Below the pieces are notes generated by a model. The model was not told the DNA's origin and did no database searches. It was given only the letters and a program-made list of their open reading frames with translations. The translations under genes and the position numbers were made by a program. DNA of 52,035 nt from Hydrogenophaga sp. GTDB taxonomy: Bacteria; Pseudomonadota; Gammaproteobacteria; Burkholderiales; Burkholderiaceae_C. Below, in pieces: positions 1-14,472 of this stretch. Location: contig NZ_JAHVAB010000015.1 of assembly GCF_019264445.1 (NCBI RefSeq), forward strand, positions 1 to 52,035. The letters are read 5' to 3'. The stretch's first letter is position 1, and the number at the start of each line of letters is the position of its first letter.

Positions 1-229
<229 letters not shown>

Positions 230-259
230 GTTAACGCCCTATGTGGGGCAAAAGCCAGT

Positions 260-335
260 AGGGGTATAGCTCAATTGGCAGAGCGTCGGTCTCCAAAACC
301 GAAGGTTGTAGGTTCGATTCCTACTGCCCCTGCCA
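260..335 (+). tRNA. tRNA-Trp (anticodon CCA)
   Basis: A full cloverleaf can be drawn: acceptor stem AGGGGTA/TGCCCCT, D stem GCTC/GAGC, anticodon stem TCGGT/ACCGA around loop CTCCAAA (anticodon CCA), T stem GTAGG/CCTAC with TTCGATT loop, discriminator G and an encoded CCA end at 333-335. It lies 30 bases after tuf and is probably processed from the tuf-secE transcript, as in other proteobacteria with the tuf-trnW-secE order. Confidence 0.97.
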
Positions 336-385
336 CCCAACAGGACATCGCCGGAAACTGAATCCACCCTGTTGCGTGGTTGAAC

Positions 386-421
386 AAGCCCACCGAAGTC
401 GTGAAGACCTCTGGTGGGCTT
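386..421 (+). terminator. Hairpin between tRNA-Trp and secE (possible attenuator)
   Basis: AAGCCCACC at 386-394 pairs perfectly with GGTGGGCTT at 413-421 across an 18-base loop. No run of T follows, so it is more likely a processing site or weak attenuator between the tRNA and secE-nusG than a full terminator. Confidence 0.4.
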
Positions 422-480
422 GCGTGTCTCAAGCTTTCGGGTTTTGAGTGCGCTTTTTGAAAAGAATTGTCTGGATCCTC

Positions 481-864
481 ATGGCCACTTCCGAAGTTCA
501 AACCGTCCACACCGGCGCCGACAAGGCCAAGCTGGCGGCGGCTGTTGCCCTGCTGCTGGGTTCTTTTGTGGCCTTCTACCTGCTGTCGTCGCGCGGTGCG
601 CTCGCCCAATGGGGTGCGTTGATCGTGTTGCTCGCCGGGGCGGTGGTGGTGTTCGCGATTTCCGAGTCTGGCAAGCAGTTGATGGCGTTTGGGCGTGATG
701 CCTGGCGCGAAGTCAAGAAGGTCGTGTGGCCCGCCCGCAAGGAGGCCATCCAGATGACAGCTTACGTGTTCGCATTCGTGTTCGTGATGGCCCTGTTCCT
801 GTGGTTGACCGACAAGACGGTTGAGTGGGTGTTTTACGACCTGATTCTGGGCTGGAGGAAATAA
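481..864 (+). CDS. secE: Preprotein translocase subunit SecE
   Basis: SecE is the small membrane subunit that clamps SecY in the Sec translocon. The 127-residue product matches the usual length of three-helix SecE. Hydrophobic segments lie near residues 19-37, 41-60 and 95-113. The conserved cytoplasmic amphipathic stretch [15 protein letters not shown] precedes the last helix and is the family signature. I chose ATG 481; an in-frame GTG at 448 would add 11 residues but is not needed for the family length. The TAA stop overlaps the nusG start (TAATG), so the two are translationally coupled, the classic secE-nusG arrangement. Confidence 0.95.
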   Translation: MATSEVQTVHTGADKAKLAAAVALLLGSFVAFYLLSSRGALAQWGALIVLLAGAVVVFAISESGKQLMAFGRDAWREVKKVVWPARKEAIQMTAYVFAFVFVMALFLWLTDKTVEWVFYDLILGWRK

Positions 865-1427
865 TGACCGAGCAAAACAGTCCTGTGGCCGCAGAAGGCA
901 TGCGCTGGTACGTGGTTCATGCCTACTCCGGCATGGAAAAGGCCGCTGAGCGCAACATCGTCGAGCGCATCAACCGCGCTGGCATGCAAGACAAATTTGG
1001 CCGCATTCTCGTGCCCACCGAAGAGGTGGTGGAGATGAAGAATGGCCAGAAGCGCACCACTGAGCGCAAGTTTTTCCCTGGCTACGTGCTGGTCGAAATG
1101 GTGATGGACGACGACACGTGGCACCTGGTGAAGCACACCAACAAGGTCACAGGCTTTGTGGGTGGTGCCAAGAACCGGCCGGCGCCCATTTCCGAGGAAG
1201 ACGTTCAGAAGATCGTCAACCAGATGCAGGAAGGCACCGACAAGCCTCGCCACAAGGTGGAGTTCGTGGTCGGCGAATACGTTCGCGTCAAGGAAGGCCC
1301 GTTCACCGACTTCAATGGCACGGTGGAAGAAGTCAACTACGAGAAGAACAAGATGCGTGTGTCGGTCACCATTTTTGGCCGTGCCACGCCTGTCGAGCTG
1401 GAATTCAGCCAGGTCGAGAAAACCTGA
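864..1427 (+). CDS. nusG: Transcription termination/antitermination factor NusG
   Basis: NusG binds RNA polymerase, suppresses pausing, and links transcription to Rho and to the ribosome. The 187-residue product has an N-terminal NGN domain ([19 protein letters not shown], then [10 protein letters not shown]) and a C-terminal KOW domain (residues about 132-185, [20 protein letters not shown]). The start ATG at 864 shares its A with the secE stop and has a GGAGG ribosome site at 853-857. A longer reading from 825 would run into secE and is not supported. It lies in the secE-nusG-rplKAJL-rpoBC cluster, so it is made with the polymerase it acts on. Confidence 0.97.
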   Translation: MTEQNSPVAAEGMRWYVVHAYSGMEKAAERNIVERINRAGMQDKFGRILVPTEEVVEMKNGQKRTTERKFFPGYVLVEMVMDDDTWHLVKHTNKVTGFVGGAKNRPAPISEEDVQKIVNQMQEGTDKPRHKVEFVVGEYVRVKEGPFTDFNGTVEEVNYEKNKMRVSVTIFGRATPVELEFSQVEKT

Positions 1428-1546
1428 GTTTCTTTTGTGGTGCAGGCGGGTCGGCCCGACGCTTGTGCCATGGTTTTTCATCCCGGGTCCCCAACCGCGA
1501 GGAGGTTGTCTTGATGGCAGCCGTCTGCACTCGCAGGAGCTAAAAA

Positions 1547-1978
1547 ATGGCGAAAAAAATCGTCGGCTTCATCAAGCTGCAAGTGCCAGCTGGTAAGGCC
1601 AACCCATCCCCACCGATCGGCCCGGCGCTGGGTCAGCGTGGCTTGAACATCATGGAGTTCTGCAAGGCGTTCAACGCCCAGACCCAGGGCGTCGAGCCCG
1701 GTCTGCCGCTGCCGGTGGTGATCACCGCGTTTGCAGACAAGAGCTTCACCTTCATCATCAAGACGCCCCCGGCGACCACCTTGATCAAGAAGGCCATCAA
1801 GCTGGACAAGGGCTCTTCGGTGCCCAACAAGAACAAGGTCGGCAAGATCACCCGGGCTCAGCTCGAAGAAATCGCCAAGACCAAGATGAAGGACATGACC
1901 GCTGCCGATGTGGACGCCGCTGTGCGCACCATCGCCGGTTCGGCTCGCTCGATGGGCGTGATTGTGGAGGGCGTGTAA
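1547..1978 (+). CDS. rplK: 50S ribosomal protein L11
   Basis: L11 forms the base of the ribosomal GTPase-associated centre with L10 and L7/L12 and binds 23S rRNA. The 143-residue length and the N-terminal sequence [21 protein letters not shown] with the following [14 protein letters not shown] are typical. The C-terminal rRNA-binding domain ends GSARSMGV. An AGGAG ribosome site sits at 1535-1539. The 119 bases between nusG and this gene hold no convincing promoter that I can see. Its TAA is followed directly by the rplA ATG with no spacer. In enterobacteria this pair is regulated by L1 binding to the mRNA; the same is likely here but not shown. Confidence 0.98.
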   Translation: MAKKIVGFIKLQVPAGKANPSPPIGPALGQRGLNIMEFCKAFNAQTQGVEPGLPLPVVITAFADKSFTFIIKTPPATTLIKKAIKLDKGSSVPNKNKVGKITRAQLEEIAKTKMKDMTAADVDAAVRTIAGSARSMGVIVEGV

Positions 1979-2674
1979 ATGGCCAAGCTGACCAAAAAAC
2001 AGAAAGCCTTCGAAGGCAAGGTCGACAGCAACAAGCTGTACAGCCTGACCGACGCCCTGGCGATCATCAAGGAATGCGCCAACGCCAAGTTTGACGAGTC
2101 CATCGACGTCGCCATTCAACTGGGCGTGGACGCCAAGAAGTCTGACCAGGTGGTGCGTGGTGCGGTCGTGATGCCCAACGGCACCGGCAAGACCAAGCGC
2201 GTTGCTGTGTTCGCGCAAGGCGCCAAGGCCGAAGAAGCCAAAGCCGCTGGTGCAGACATCGTCGGTATGGACGACCTCGCTGCCGACATCAAGGCCGGCA
2301 ACATGAACTTCGACGTGGTGATCGCCTCGCCAGACGCCATGCGCATCGTCGGTACCCTGGGTCAGGTGCTCGGCCCCCGTGGCCTGATGCCCAACCCGAA
2401 GGTGGGTACGGTGACGCCCGATGTGGCGCAAGCCGTGCGCAACGCCAAGGCGGGTCAGGTGCAGTTCCGCGTCGACAAGGCCGGCATCGTGCACGGCACG
2501 ATCGGCCGCCGTTCTTTTGATTCCGACAAGCTCCAGGGCAACCTGGTGGCGCTGCTGGACGCACTGACCAAGGCCAAGCCGGCAACCAGCAAGGGTGTGT
2601 ACCTGCGCAAGGTGGCTGTGTCCTCGACCATGGGTGTGGGCGTTCGCGTCGACACGCAATCCATCTCGGCGTGA
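1979..2674 (+). CDS. rplA: 50S ribosomal protein L1
   Basis: L1 builds the mobile L1 stalk that helps release deacylated tRNA from the E site, and in many bacteria represses its own rplKA mRNA. The 231-residue product shows the L1 signatures: [19 protein letters not shown], then [17 protein letters not shown] near residues 125-141, and the C-terminal [21 protein letters not shown]. It starts immediately after the rplK stop, so translation is coupled. After its TGA stop comes a 263-base gap containing the L10 leader. Confidence 0.98.
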   Translation: MAKLTKKQKAFEGKVDSNKLYSLTDALAIIKECANAKFDESIDVAIQLGVDAKKSDQVVRGAVVMPNGTGKTKRVAVFAQGAKAEEAKAAGADIVGMDDLAADIKAGNMNFDVVIASPDAMRIVGTLGQVLGPRGLMPNPKVGTVTPDVAQAVRNAKAGQVQFRVDKAGIVHGTIGRRSFDSDKLQGNLVALLDALTKAKPATSKGVYLRKVAVSSTMGVGVRVDTQSISA

Positions 2675-2760
2675 TGGCTGGATAGAAGCAAAGAATTCGG
2701 GTGACGCAAGTTGCCCGGGTGTGGTGGGTCCGCAAAGCGGTTGCAAAACCAGGATGCGGA

Positions 2761-2839
2761 GCCATCCAAGACCGTTGGTGTCGGGTGGTGCTCTTCGGAG
2801 TGCGGCCTGACTTAATAGTGACAAGCCAACGCAGATGGC
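2761..2839 (+). ncRNA. Ribosomal L10 leader (autoregulatory mRNA structure)
   Basis: The rplA-rplJ gap folds as a long stem in L10-leader style. GCCATC (2761-2766) pairs with GATGGC (2834-2839); an asymmetric internal loop follows, then GTTGG (2774-2778) pairs with CCAAC (2826-2830), and the apical arm ends in CTC-TTCG-GAG (2791-2800), a stable UUCG tetraloop. In other bacteria the L10-(L7/L12)4 complex binds such a kinked stem and represses rplJL translation. Position and shape agree with that family. The flanking 2675-2760 and 2840-2925 are non-coding and probably belong to the same leader. Boundaries are approximate. Confidence 0.75.
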
Positions 2840-2937
2840 GATCCCGCTGCAGATGGAACAAGTTCCAAAACAGTTGGTCGCTGCAATGAGGCGTGCCCCA
2901 GGTCCATTGGACGGCGGGCACATTTAAGGAGTAGACC

Positions 2938-3465
2938 TTGAGTCTGAATCGCAGTGAGAAAGAAGCGGTCATTTCCGAAGTGACCAGCCTCGCCGCAAAA
3001 GCTCAAACGCTCGTGATGGCGGAATACCGTGGCATCACGGTCGCGAACATGGACAAACTGCGCGTGACAGCCCGCAGCAATGGTGTGAGCCTGAGTGTGT
3101 TGAAGAACACCCTGGCCCGCCGTGCGGTGGCTGGCAGCCCGTTTGAAGTGGCCGCTGACCAGATGACCGGCCCGCTCATCTATGGCTTCTCTGAAGACGC
3201 CGTGGCCGCCGCGAAAGTGGTGGCTGACTTCGCGAAAACCAACGACAAGCTGGTGATTCGCGGCGGTGTGTACGGAGGCAAGGCCCTGGATGTCAACGGC
3301 GTGAAGACGCTGGCCAGCATTCCTTCGAAGGAAGTGTTGTTGGCTCAGCTCTGTGGCTTGCTGATGTCCCCCATCTCGCGCACGGCCGTGGTGCTGGGCG
3401 CGCTGGCGGCCAAAAAAGGCGAAGGCGCTGCCGCACCGGCAGCCGAGGAAGCGGCTGCCGCCTGA
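2938..3465 (+). CDS. rplJ: 50S ribosomal protein L10
   Basis: L10 anchors the L7/L12 dimers to the ribosome and, with L7/L12, represses its own mRNA. The 175-residue product starts [14 protein letters not shown] and carries the L10 core ([12 protein letters not shown], then [10 protein letters not shown] and [10 protein letters not shown]), ending in an alanine-rich tail that forms the L7/L12-binding helix. The start is a TTG at 2938, supported by AAGGAG at 2926-2931 six bases upstream and by the start position of homologues. A TTG start suits a tightly regulated, weakly initiating gene behind the L10 leader. The 43 bases to rplL are non-coding. Confidence 0.97.
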   Translation: MSLNRSEKEAVISEVTSLAAKAQTLVMAEYRGITVANMDKLRVTARSNGVSLSVLKNTLARRAVAGSPFEVAADQMTGPLIYGFSEDAVAAAKVVADFAKTNDKLVIRGGVYGGKALDVNGVKTLASIPSKEVLLAQLCGLLMSPISRTAVVLGALAAKKGEGAAAPAAEEAAAA

Positions 3466-3508
3466 TGGGCGCAGCACGTTCGTTCAATCCAATTGTTAGG
3501 AAATCAAA

Positions 3509-3886
3509 ATGGCATTCGATAAAGACGCATTTCTGACCGCGCTGGACAGCATGACGGTCATGGAACTCAACGAGCTGGTGAAAGCCATCGAAGAGAAGTT
3601 TGGTGTGAGCGCTGCCGCCATGGCCGCTCCTGCTGCTGGTGGTGGCGGTGCTGCCGCTGCTGCCGCTGAAGAGAAGACCGAGTTCAACGTTGTGCTGGTC
3701 GAAGCCGGCGCGAACAAGGTGTCCGTCATCAAGGCCGTGCGCGAAATCACCGGCCTGGGTCTGAAGGAAGCCAAGGACCTGGTCGACGGCGCACCGAAGA
3801 ACGTGAAGGAAGCCGTGGCCAAGGCCGACGCCGAAGCCGCCGTGAAGAAGCTGGTGGAAGCCGGCGCCAAGGCCGAGCTGAAGTAA
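3509..3886 (+). CDS. rplL: 50S ribosomal protein L7/L12
   Basis: L7/L12 is the multicopy stalk protein that recruits translational GTPases. The 125-residue product has the N-terminal dimerisation helix ([21 protein letters not shown]), an alanine/glycine hinge near residues 37-52, and the C-terminal domain with [20 protein letters not shown] and [16 protein letters not shown], the factor-binding surface. It is the last ribosomal gene before a structured 306-base gap leading to rpoB; part of the transcripts probably stop or are cut there, which would explain more L7/L12 than polymerase. Confidence 0.98.
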   Translation: MAFDKDAFLTALDSMTVMELNELVKAIEEKFGVSAAAMAAPAAGGGGAAAAAAEEKTEFNVVLVEAGANKVSVIKAVREITGLGLKEAKDLVDGAPKNVKEAVAKADAEAAVKKLVEAGAKAELK

Positions 3887-3902
3887 TTCGCCCGGTTTCA
3901 GG

Positions 3903-3932
3903 GGCTGGAGTGCTCGACAAGGGCCTCCAGCC
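3903..3932 (+). terminator. Hairpin 1 of the rplL-rpoB gap
   Basis: GGCTGGAG (3903-3910) pairs with CTCCAGCC (3925-3932) over a 14-base loop, 16 bases after the rplL stop. It is followed by TTTGG, not a long T run. It may be a weak attenuator or an RNase III/E processing site. Confidence 0.5.
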
Positions 3933-3994
3933 TTTGGTGCTTTCTGAGCACGTCCTTGTTTCATGCCGCAGGCTTGACAAGGGCGTGCCGATGA

Positions 3995-4037
3995 AACACC
4001 GCTAAGCAGATTGCCACAGTCTGCTTAGCAGTGTTTT
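3995..4037 (+). terminator. Strong attenuator-like hairpin in the rplL-rpoB gap
   Basis: AACAC plus GCTAAGCAGA (3995-3999, 4001-4010) pairs with TCTGCTTAGC plus GTGTT (4020-4029, 4031-4035), giving 15 pairs with one C-A mismatch and a 9-base loop, followed by TTTT at 4034-4037. This is the best terminator-like element before rpoB and the likely point where most ribosomal-protein transcription is attenuated. In E. coli an attenuator and RNase III site occupy this gap; function here is inferred from structure and place. Confidence 0.65.
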
Positions 4038-4069
4038 CTGACCCCGACTGCAGAAAACGACTTGGTTCG

Positions 4070-4152
4070 GGCCTGTGTGCAACGCACAGGCCGTCCGCCA
4101 ATGGTTGGTAGAGGCCAGCCACCAAGAAAGTCACCCGGGAAGCTCCCCGGGT
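4070..4152 (+). promoter_or_regulatory. Two further hairpins in the rpoB leader
   Basis: GGCCTGTG (4070-4077) pairs with CACAGGCC (4085-4092), and ACCCGGG (4133-4139) pairs with CCCGGGT (4146-4152). Both are perfect stems with loops of six or seven bases, lying 41 to 123 bases before the rpoB start. With the two upstream hairpins they fill most of this 306-base gap with structure. They could be processing sites or translational control elements for rpoBC; no T run follows either one. Confidence 0.45.
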
Positions 4153-4192
4153 AGGCAAGACAGTCGCCGCAGACCTCAAGCCCGGAGATCTC

Positions 4193-8317
<4,125 letters not shown>

Positions 8318-8340
8318 TTCACCGAAAAGGAAAGAGTCAC

Positions 8341-11300
8341 ATGAAATCTTTGCTCGACCTGTTCAAGCAGTTCACGCCCGACGAGCACTTCGATGCGATC
8401 CGCATCGGCCTGGCTTCGCCGGAAAAAATCCGCTCGTGGTCCTTCGGTGAAGTCAAGAAGCCCGAGACCATCAACTACCGCACGTTCAAGCCTGAGCGCG
8501 ACGGTCTGTTCTGCGCCAAGATCTTTGGCCCCATCAAGGACTACGAGTGCCTGTGCGGCAAGTACAAGCGCCTGAAGCACCGCGGCGTCATCTGCGAGAA
8601 GTGCGGCGTTGAAGTGACGCAGACCAAGGTGCGTCGCGAGCGCATGGGTCACATTGACCTGGCCGCGCCTTGCGCCCACATCTGGTTCCTGAAGTCGCTG
8701 CCTTCGCGTCTGGGCTTGATCCTGGACATGACGCTGCGCGACATCGAACGCGTGCTGTACTTCGAAGCGTATGTGATCGTCGACCCCGGCATGACCCCGC
8801 TGAAGAAGTTCGCGATCATGAGCGAGGACGACTTTGACGCCAAGCGCAAGGAATTCGGCGATGAATTCATCGCGAAGATGGGCGCCGAAGGCATCAAGGA
8901 ACTGCTGCAGGCCATCGACCTCGACATCGAGATCGAGAAGCTGCGCAACGACCTGACCGGCTCGGAGCTCAAGATCAAGAAGAACGCCAAGCGCCTCAAG
9001 GTGCTGGAAGCCTTCAAGAAGTCGGGCATCAAGCCCGAGTGGATGGTGCTCGACGTGCTGCCCGTGCTGCCGCCGGACCTGCGTCCGCTCGTGCCGCTGG
9101 ACGGTGGCCGCTTCGCGACCTCCGACCTGAACGATCTGTACCGCCGCGTCATCAACCGCAACAGCCGTCTGCGTCGCCTGCTCGAGCTCAAGGCACCTGA
9201 AATCATCGCCCGCAACGAAAAGCGGATGCTGCAGGAAGCCGTGGACTCGCTGCTGGACAACGGCCGCCGTGGCAAGGCCATGACCGGCGCCAACAAGCGC
9301 GCGCTCAAGTCGCTGGCCGACATGATCAAGGGCAAGAGCGGCCGCTTCCGCCAGAACTTGCTGGGCAAGCGCGTGGACTACTCGGGCCGTTCGGTCATCG
9401 TGGTGGGCCCCACCCTCAAGCTGCACCAGTGCGGCTTGCCCAAGCTGATGGCGCTGGAGCTGTTCAAGCCTTTCATCTTCTCGCGCCTGGAAGCCATGGG
9501 CATCGCCACCACCATCAAGGCGGCGAAAAAGGAAGTGGAAGCCGGCACGCCTGTGGTGTGGGACATCCTGGAAGAGGTGATCAAAGAGCACCCGGTGATG
9601 CTGAACCGCGCACCGACGCTGCACCGCCTGGGCATCCAGGCCTTTGAGCCGATCCTGATCGAAGGCAAGGCCATCCAGCTGCACCCGCTCGTTTGCGCGG
9701 CTTTCAACGCCGACTTCGACGGTGACCAGATGGCCGTTCACGTGCCGCTGTCCGTGGAAGCGCAGCTCGAAGCCCGCACGCTGATGCTGGCCTCGAACAA
9801 CATCCTGTTCCCGGCCAACGGCGAGCCCTCCATCGTGCCGTCGCAAGACGTGGTGCTGGGCCTGTACTACGCCACCCGCGAGAAGATCAACGCCAAGGGT
9901 GAAGGCATGATCTTTGCCGATCTGGCCGAGCTCCAGCGCGCGCTGGAGGGTGGCACGGTCGAGATCACGGCCAAGATCAGCGTGCGCCTGACCCAGCACC
10001 AGCTGGACAAGGCCACGGGCGAGTTCGTGGCATCCACCTCGCTGGTGGACACCACGGTGGGCCGTGCGCTGCTGTCGGAAATCCTGCCCAAGGGCCTGCC
10101 GTTCGACGTGCTGAACAAGGCGCTGAAGAAGAAGGAAATCTCGCGCCTGATCAACACCTCGTTCCGCAAGTGCGGTCTGAAGGAAACCGTGGTGTTCGCC
10201 GACAAGCTGCTGCAAAACGGCTTCCGTCTGGCCACGCGCGCCGGTATCTCGATTGCGGTGGACGACATGCTGGTGCCGAAGGAAAAGCCGGCCATCATCG
10301 ACCGCGCCGAAAACGAGGTGAAGGAAATCGCCCAGCAGTACGCCTCCGGTCTGGTGACCGCAGGCGAGCGCTACAACAAGGTGGTGGACATCTGGGGCAA
10401 GGCCGGTGACGAGATCTCCAAGGTCATGATGGCCCAGCTGGCCAAGCAGAAGACCACCGACCGCCATGGCAAGGAAGTGGATCAGGAGTCGTTCAACTCC
10501 ATCTACATGATGGCCGACTCCGGTGCGCGTGGCTCTGCGGCGCAGATCCGCCAGCTCGCCGGCATGCGCGGCCTGATGGCCAAGCCCGACGGCTCCATCA
10601 TCGAGACCCCCATCACGGCGAACTTCCGTGAAGGGCTCAACGTGTTGCAGTACTTCATCTCCACCCACGGCGCCCGAAAGGGTCTGGCCGACACGGCGCT
10701 GAAGACGGCCAACTCCGGCTACCTCACGCGCCGCCTGGTGGACGTGACGCAGGATCTGGTGGTCAACAGCCAGGATTGCGGTACCTCCAATGGCACGCTG
10801 ATGCGCGCCATCGTCGAGGGCGGCGAAGTGATCGAGTCGTTGCGCGACCGCGTGCTGGGCCGTACCACGGCCGAAGAAGTGATTCACCCCGAGACCCGCG
10901 AAGTGCTGGTGCCCGCCGGTGAACTGCTCGATGAAGACCTGCTCGACGTGCTGGAAGCTGCGGCGGTGGACGAGGTGAAGGTGCGCACCGCACTGACCTG
11001 CGAAACCCGCTTCGGCATCTGTGCCAAGTGCTATGGCCGCGACCTCGGCCGCGGTGGCCTGGTCAACATCGGCGAAGCCGTCGGTGTGATCGCAGCCCAG
11101 TCGATCGGCGAGCCCGGCACGCAGCTGACGATGCGCACCTTCCACATCGGTGGTGCCGCATCGCGTGCGGCGGTGGCCTCCAGCGTGGAAGCCAAGTCCA
11201 GCGGTGTGATCGGCTTCAACGCCACCATGCGCTACGTGACCAACACCAAGGGCGAGCTGGTGGTGATCGCACGTTCGGGCGAGATCGTCATTCATGACGA

Positions 11301-12567
11301 ACACGGCCGCGAGCGCGAGCGCCACAAGGTGCCCTACGGCGCGATCCTGTCGGTCAAGGCCGACCAGACCATCAAGGCCGGCGCCATCCTGGCGAACTGG
11401 GACCCGCTGACCCGCCCGATCATCACGGAATTCGCCGGTCAGGTGAAGTTCGAGAACGTCGAGGAAGGCCTCACCGTGGCCAAGCAGGTGGACGACGTCA
11501 CCGGCTTGTCGACCCTGGTGGTGATCGATCCGAAGCGCCGCGGTGTGGCCAAGGTGGTGCGTCCGCAGGTCAAGCTGATCGACAGCACGGGCAACGAAGT
11601 GAAGATCCCCGGCACCGACCACTCGGTGACCATCGGCTTCCAGATCGGCTCGCTGATCCAGGTGCGCGATGGCCAGGACGTGGGCCCCGGCGAAGTGCTG
11701 GCACGCATCCCGGTTGAAGGTCAGAAGACGCGAGACATCACTGGCGGTCTGCCGCGTGTGGCCGAGCTGTTCGAAGCCCGCAGCCCGAAGGACAAGGGCA
11801 TGCTGGCCGAAATGACCGGTACCGTGTCGTTCGGCAAGGAGACCAAGGGCAAGGTTCGCCTGCAGATCACCGACCCCGAAGGCAAGGTGTGGGACGACCT
11901 CATCCCCAAGGAAAAGAACATCCTGGTGCACGAAGGCCAGGTGGTCAACAAGGGCGAGAGCGTGGTGGACGGCCCGGCCGATCCGCAAGACATCCTGCGC
12001 CTGCTGGGTATGGAAGAGCTGGCCCGCTACATCGTCGACGAAGTGCAGGACGTCTACCGCCTGCAGGGCGTGAAGATCAACGACAAGCACATCGAGGTGA
12101 TCGTTCGCCAGATGCTGCGCCGCGTGATCGTCGACAGCGTGGGCGATTCCTCCTACATCGCGGGCGAACAGGTCGAACGTTCGGAGATCCTCAACACCAA
12201 CGACGCCCTGCGCGCCGAAGGCAAGATCCCCGCGACCTACTCCAACGTGCTGCTGGGTATCACCAAGGCTTCGCTGTCCACCGACTCGTTCATCTCGGCG
12301 GCTTCCTTCCAGGAAACCACGCGCGTGCTGACCGAGGCGGCCATCATGGGCAAGCGCGACGAGCTGCGTGGTCTGAAGGAAAACGTGATCGTGGGTCGTC
12401 TGATCCCGGCCGGTACCGGCATGGCCTATCACGAGGCGCGCAAGGTCAAGGAGAAGATGGACGACGAAGAGCGTCGCGCCATCGCCGAGGCCGATGCGAT
12501 CTCGCTGGCCGCCGACCAGGCCGACTCGGCCGATGCCGCGAGCAGCACCAACGAGGCGGCGGAGTAA
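8341..12567 (+). CDS. rpoC: DNA-directed RNA polymerase subunit beta'
   Basis: This is the catalytic beta' subunit, 1408 residues from ATG 8341 ([11 protein letters not shown]). The first zinc site is visible as CLCGKYK and CEKCGVEV; the Mg-binding active-site loop NADFDGDQM lies near residue 460; the trigger-loop region contains [16 protein letters not shown]; the second zinc cluster is around [16 protein letters not shown]. An AAGGAAAGAG ribosome site precedes the start. An open frame extends further upstream, but that part overlaps rpoB and has no homology. The tail is acidic and alanine-rich ([19 protein letters not shown]). A strong terminator ends the operon 24 bases later. Confidence 0.99.
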   Translation: MKSLLDLFKQFTPDEHFDAIRIGLASPEKIRSWSFGEVKKPETINYRTFKPERDGLFCAKIFGPIKDYECLCGKYKRLKHRGVICEKCGVEVTQTKVRRERMGHIDLAAPCAHIWFLKSLPSRLGLILDMTLRDIERVLYFEAYVIVDPGMTPLKKFAIMSEDDFDAKRKEFGDEFIAKMGAEGIKELLQAIDLDIEIEKLRNDLTGSELKIKKNAKRLKVLEAFKKSGIKPEWMVLDVLPVLPPDLRPLVPLDGGRFATSDLNDLYRRVINRNSRLRRLLELKAPEIIARNEKRMLQEAVDSLLDNGRRGKAMTGANKRALKSLADMIKGKSGRFRQNLLGKRVDYSGRSVIVVGPTLKLHQCGLPKLMALELFKPFIFSRLEAMGIATTIKAAKKEVEAGTPVVWDILEEVIKEHPVMLNRAPTLHRLGIQAFEPILIEGKAIQLHPLVCAAFNADFDGDQMAVHVPLSVEAQLEARTLMLASNNILFPANGEPSIVPSQDVVLGLYYATREKINAKGEGMIFADLAELQRALEGGTVEITAKISVRLTQHQLDKATGEFVASTSLVDTTVGRALLSEILPKGLPFDVLNKALKKKEISRLINTSFRKCGLKETVVFADKLLQNGFRLATRAGISIAVDDMLVPKEKPAIIDRAENEVKEIAQQYASGLVTAGERYNKVVDIWGKAGDEISKVMMAQLAKQKTTDRHGKEVDQESFNSIYMMADSGARGSAAQIRQLAGMRGLMAKPDGSIIETPITANFREGLNVLQYFISTHGARKGLADTALKTANSGYLTRRLVDVTQDLVVNSQDCGTSNGTLMRAIVEGGEVIESLRDRVLGRTTAEEVIHPETREVLVPAGELLDEDLLDVLEAAAVDEVKVRTALTCETRFGICAKCYGRDLGRGGLVNIGEAVGVIAAQSIGEPGTQLTMRTFHIGGAASRAAVASSVEAKSSGVIGFNATMRYVTNTKGELVVIARSGEIVIHDEHGRERERHKVPYGAILSVKADQTIKAGAILANWDPLTRPIITEFAGQVKFENVEEGLTVAKQVDDVTGLSTLVVIDPKRRGVAKVVRPQVKLIDSTGNEVKIPGTDHSVTIGFQIGSLIQVRDGQDVGPGEVLARIPVEGQKTRDITGGLPRVAELFEARSPKDKGMLAEMTGTVSFGKETKGKVRLQITDPEGKVWDDLIPKEKNILVHEGQVVNKGESVVDGPADPQDILRLLGMEELARYIVDEVQDVYRLQGVKINDKHIEVIVRQMLRRVIVDSVGDSSYIAGEQVERSEILNTNDALRAEGKIPATYSNVLLGITKASLSTDSFISAASFQETTRVLTEAAIMGKRDELRGLKENVIVGRLIPAGTGMAYHEARKVKEKMDDEERRAIAEADAISLAADQADSADAASSTNEAAE

Positions 12568-12590
12568 CACTTCTGCCACTCACCCATAAA

Positions 12591-12622
12591 AAGCCCCCGG
12601 TTGTCCGACCGGGGGCTTTTTT
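12591..12622 (+). terminator. Rho-independent terminator of the rpoBC operon
   Basis: AAGCCCCCGGT (12591-12601) pairs with ACCGGGGGCTT (12608-12618) around a six-base loop, followed by a T run to 12622. The strong GC stem and T tract make this a canonical terminator, closing the long secE-rpoC transcription unit before the separately expressed lemA. Confidence 0.93.
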
Positions 12623-12713
12623 CATGGGTTGCGGTGCCGCGTGGACGACAGGGCGCGGGGTATATTGGCCGCGCCTGCGAGGGAGCAGGTGTTGCACACA
12701 AGGAGTCTCGACC

Positions 12714-13307
12714 ATGTCCGTTTCGCTGTGGGTCGCCCTGGCCCTGGGCCTGCTGGTGTTCTTCTGGGCAGTGGGTGCGTACAACCGCCTCGTGCGCCTG
12801 AAGAACGCGATTGCCAACGCGTTTGGCCAGATCGACGTGCAGCTCAAGCGCCGCTATGACCTCATTCCCAACCTGGTCGAAGTGGCGCGCCGGTACCTTG
12901 CGCACGAAGCGCAAACGCTGGAGGCCGTGATTGCCGCGCGCAACCAGGCGCGCACCGCAGAGCAGACCGCCGCCGGCAGCCCCCTCAATGCCGGTGCGCT
13001 GGGCGCGCTGGCGGGTGCCGAGCAAATGCTGGGCGGTGCGCTGGGCAAGCTGTTTGCGGTGGTGGAGGACTACCCCGATCTGAAGGCGGACCAGAACATG
13101 CGCGAGCTCAGCGAAGAGCTCACCAGCACCGAGAACCGCGTGGGCTTTGCGCGCCAGGCCTACAACGACCACGTGCTCGAATTCAACGATGCTGCGGCAC
13201 AGTTCCCCACCTTGATCATTGCGCGCCTGTTTGGCTTTCAGCCGCTCACGATGCTGGCCTCCACCACGACCGAGGCGGAGCGCGAAACCTTGCGCATCCA
13301 GATGTGA
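12714..13307 (+). CDS. lemA: LemA family membrane protein
   Basis: The 197-residue product has one N-terminal membrane helix (residues about 4-22, VALALGLLVFFWAVGAY) followed by the LemA-type helical domain: YNRLVRLKNAIANAFGQIDVQLKRRYDLIPNLVE and the conserved ELTSTENRVGFARQAYND. LemA proteins are membrane-anchored with an external coiled-coil domain; their molecular role is not settled. ATG 12714 is supported by AAGGAG at 12700-12705. An M48 protease gene follows 33 bases later, a pairing often seen with lemA, so the two probably act together in envelope quality control. That joint role is inferred. Confidence 0.93.
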   Translation: MSVSLWVALALGLLVFFWAVGAYNRLVRLKNAIANAFGQIDVQLKRRYDLIPNLVEVARRYLAHEAQTLEAVIAARNQARTAEQTAAGSPLNAGALGALAGAEQMLGGALGKLFAVVEDYPDLKADQNMRELSEELTSTENRVGFARQAYNDHVLEFNDAAAQFPTLIIARLFGFQPLTMLASTTTEAERETLRIQM

Positions 13308-13340
13308 TGCACCCTTCGCGCCGCAAGGTGCGGCCCTGAC

Positions 13341-14405
13341 ATGCGCTTCTTCAAGCTCCAGCACGATGCGCGCGGCGAGACGCGGCGCCTGCTGTTTGTC
13401 TTCGCGCTCACGGTGGTGGTGCTGGTGGTGGCCGTCAACGCCGCGCTGGCGCTTGCGTGGGGGCTGACCTGGGGGTTCTGGATGCCGGGCGCGTTGAGCT
13501 ACCCGCGCCACTTTTTTGCCGTCAACACCGGCGTGACCCTGCTCTTCGTGCTCGGTGGCTGGTGGGTGGAAACCTCGCGGCTGGCCGATGGAGGCGGCGT
13601 GCGACTGGCGGAGCAAATGGGCGCGCGGCCCGCTCAGCCTTCCGGCCACTTGGACGAGCAGCGCTTCTGCAACATCGTCGACGAGATGGCGATTTCCTCG
13701 GGCATGAAACGCCCGCAGCCGATGGTGCTGGCCCGCGACCAGGGCATCAACGCCTTCGCCGCCGGCTGGGATGAAGACGACGCCGTGGTGGCTGTGACGC
13801 AAGGCGCGCTCGACCACCTCACCCGCGAAGAGTTGCAGGGCCTCGTGGCGCACGAGTTCAGCCACATCGCGGAGGGCGACACGCGGCTGAACATGCGCCT
13901 GGTGGGCATGGTCTTCGGGCTGGAAATGCTCTACCGCCTCGGCCAGACCCTGTTTGAGCCCGACACCCGGGACCGCCGCATGGCGGCGGCGTTGTTGGGG
14001 CTGGCCATCATGGCGGCGGGCTGGCTGGGCTGGCTCGCAGGGCGTGCGCTGCAGGCGGCGGTGTCGCGCCAGCGCGAGTACCTGGCCGATGCGCGTGCCG
14101 TGCAATGGACGCGCAGCCGCGACGGGCTCGGGGGTGTCTTGCGAAAGGTGCTGAGCCAGCAGCGGGACGGGGTGGTGCCGCGACAAGTGGGATCGTTGGT
14201 GCAGCACATGTTGCTGGTGGCCCATACCGGTGGCAAGGCCGAACACTGGCTGGACTCGCACCCGCCGCTGGCCCAGCGCATTCGCCGCATTTACGGTCGT
14301 GACATGGGGCCGCTGCCCTTGCTGCGCACCGATGAGCCGAAGGCGTCTGCCGTGGAGCCCCCGGTGGCCGCCGATGGCGGTGGGCCCGGCTGGACCTTGA
14401 GCTGA
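13341..14405 (+). CDS. M48 family membrane zinc metallopeptidase (HtpX-like)
   Basis: The 354-residue protein has membrane segments near residues 15-43 and 54-75 and a further hydrophobic stretch around 214-236. The zinc protease motif is HEFSH at residues 171-175 (H171, E172, H175), and the third metal ligand is probably E246 in REYLADARA, the standard M48 glutamate. M48 enzymes degrade damaged membrane or periplasmic proteins. It is downstream of lemA and probably co-transcribed. It is longer than the roughly 290-residue HtpX, so I do not give it that name. The C-terminal 30 residues are low complexity. Confidence 0.9.
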   Translation: MRFFKLQHDARGETRRLLFVFALTVVVLVVAVNAALALAWGLTWGFWMPGALSYPRHFFAVNTGVTLLFVLGGWWVETSRLADGGGVRLAEQMGARPAQPSGHLDEQRFCNIVDEMAISSGMKRPQPMVLARDQGINAFAAGWDEDDAVVAVTQGALDHLTREELQGLVAHEFSHIAEGDTRLNMRLVGMVFGLEMLYRLGQTLFEPDTRDRRMAAALLGLAIMAAGWLGWLAGRALQAAVSRQREYLADARAVQWTRSRDGLGGVLRKVLSQQRDGVVPRQVGSLVQHMLLVAHTGGKAEHWLDSHPPLAQRIRRIYGRDMGPLPLLRTDEPKASAVEPPVAADGGGPGWTLS

Positions 14406-14472
14406 GCTCGCCCGCACGGGTGTGTGACACTCGCCGTCTTCGCCGTTCTCGGCGCTTCCCACGGAACCCGTC

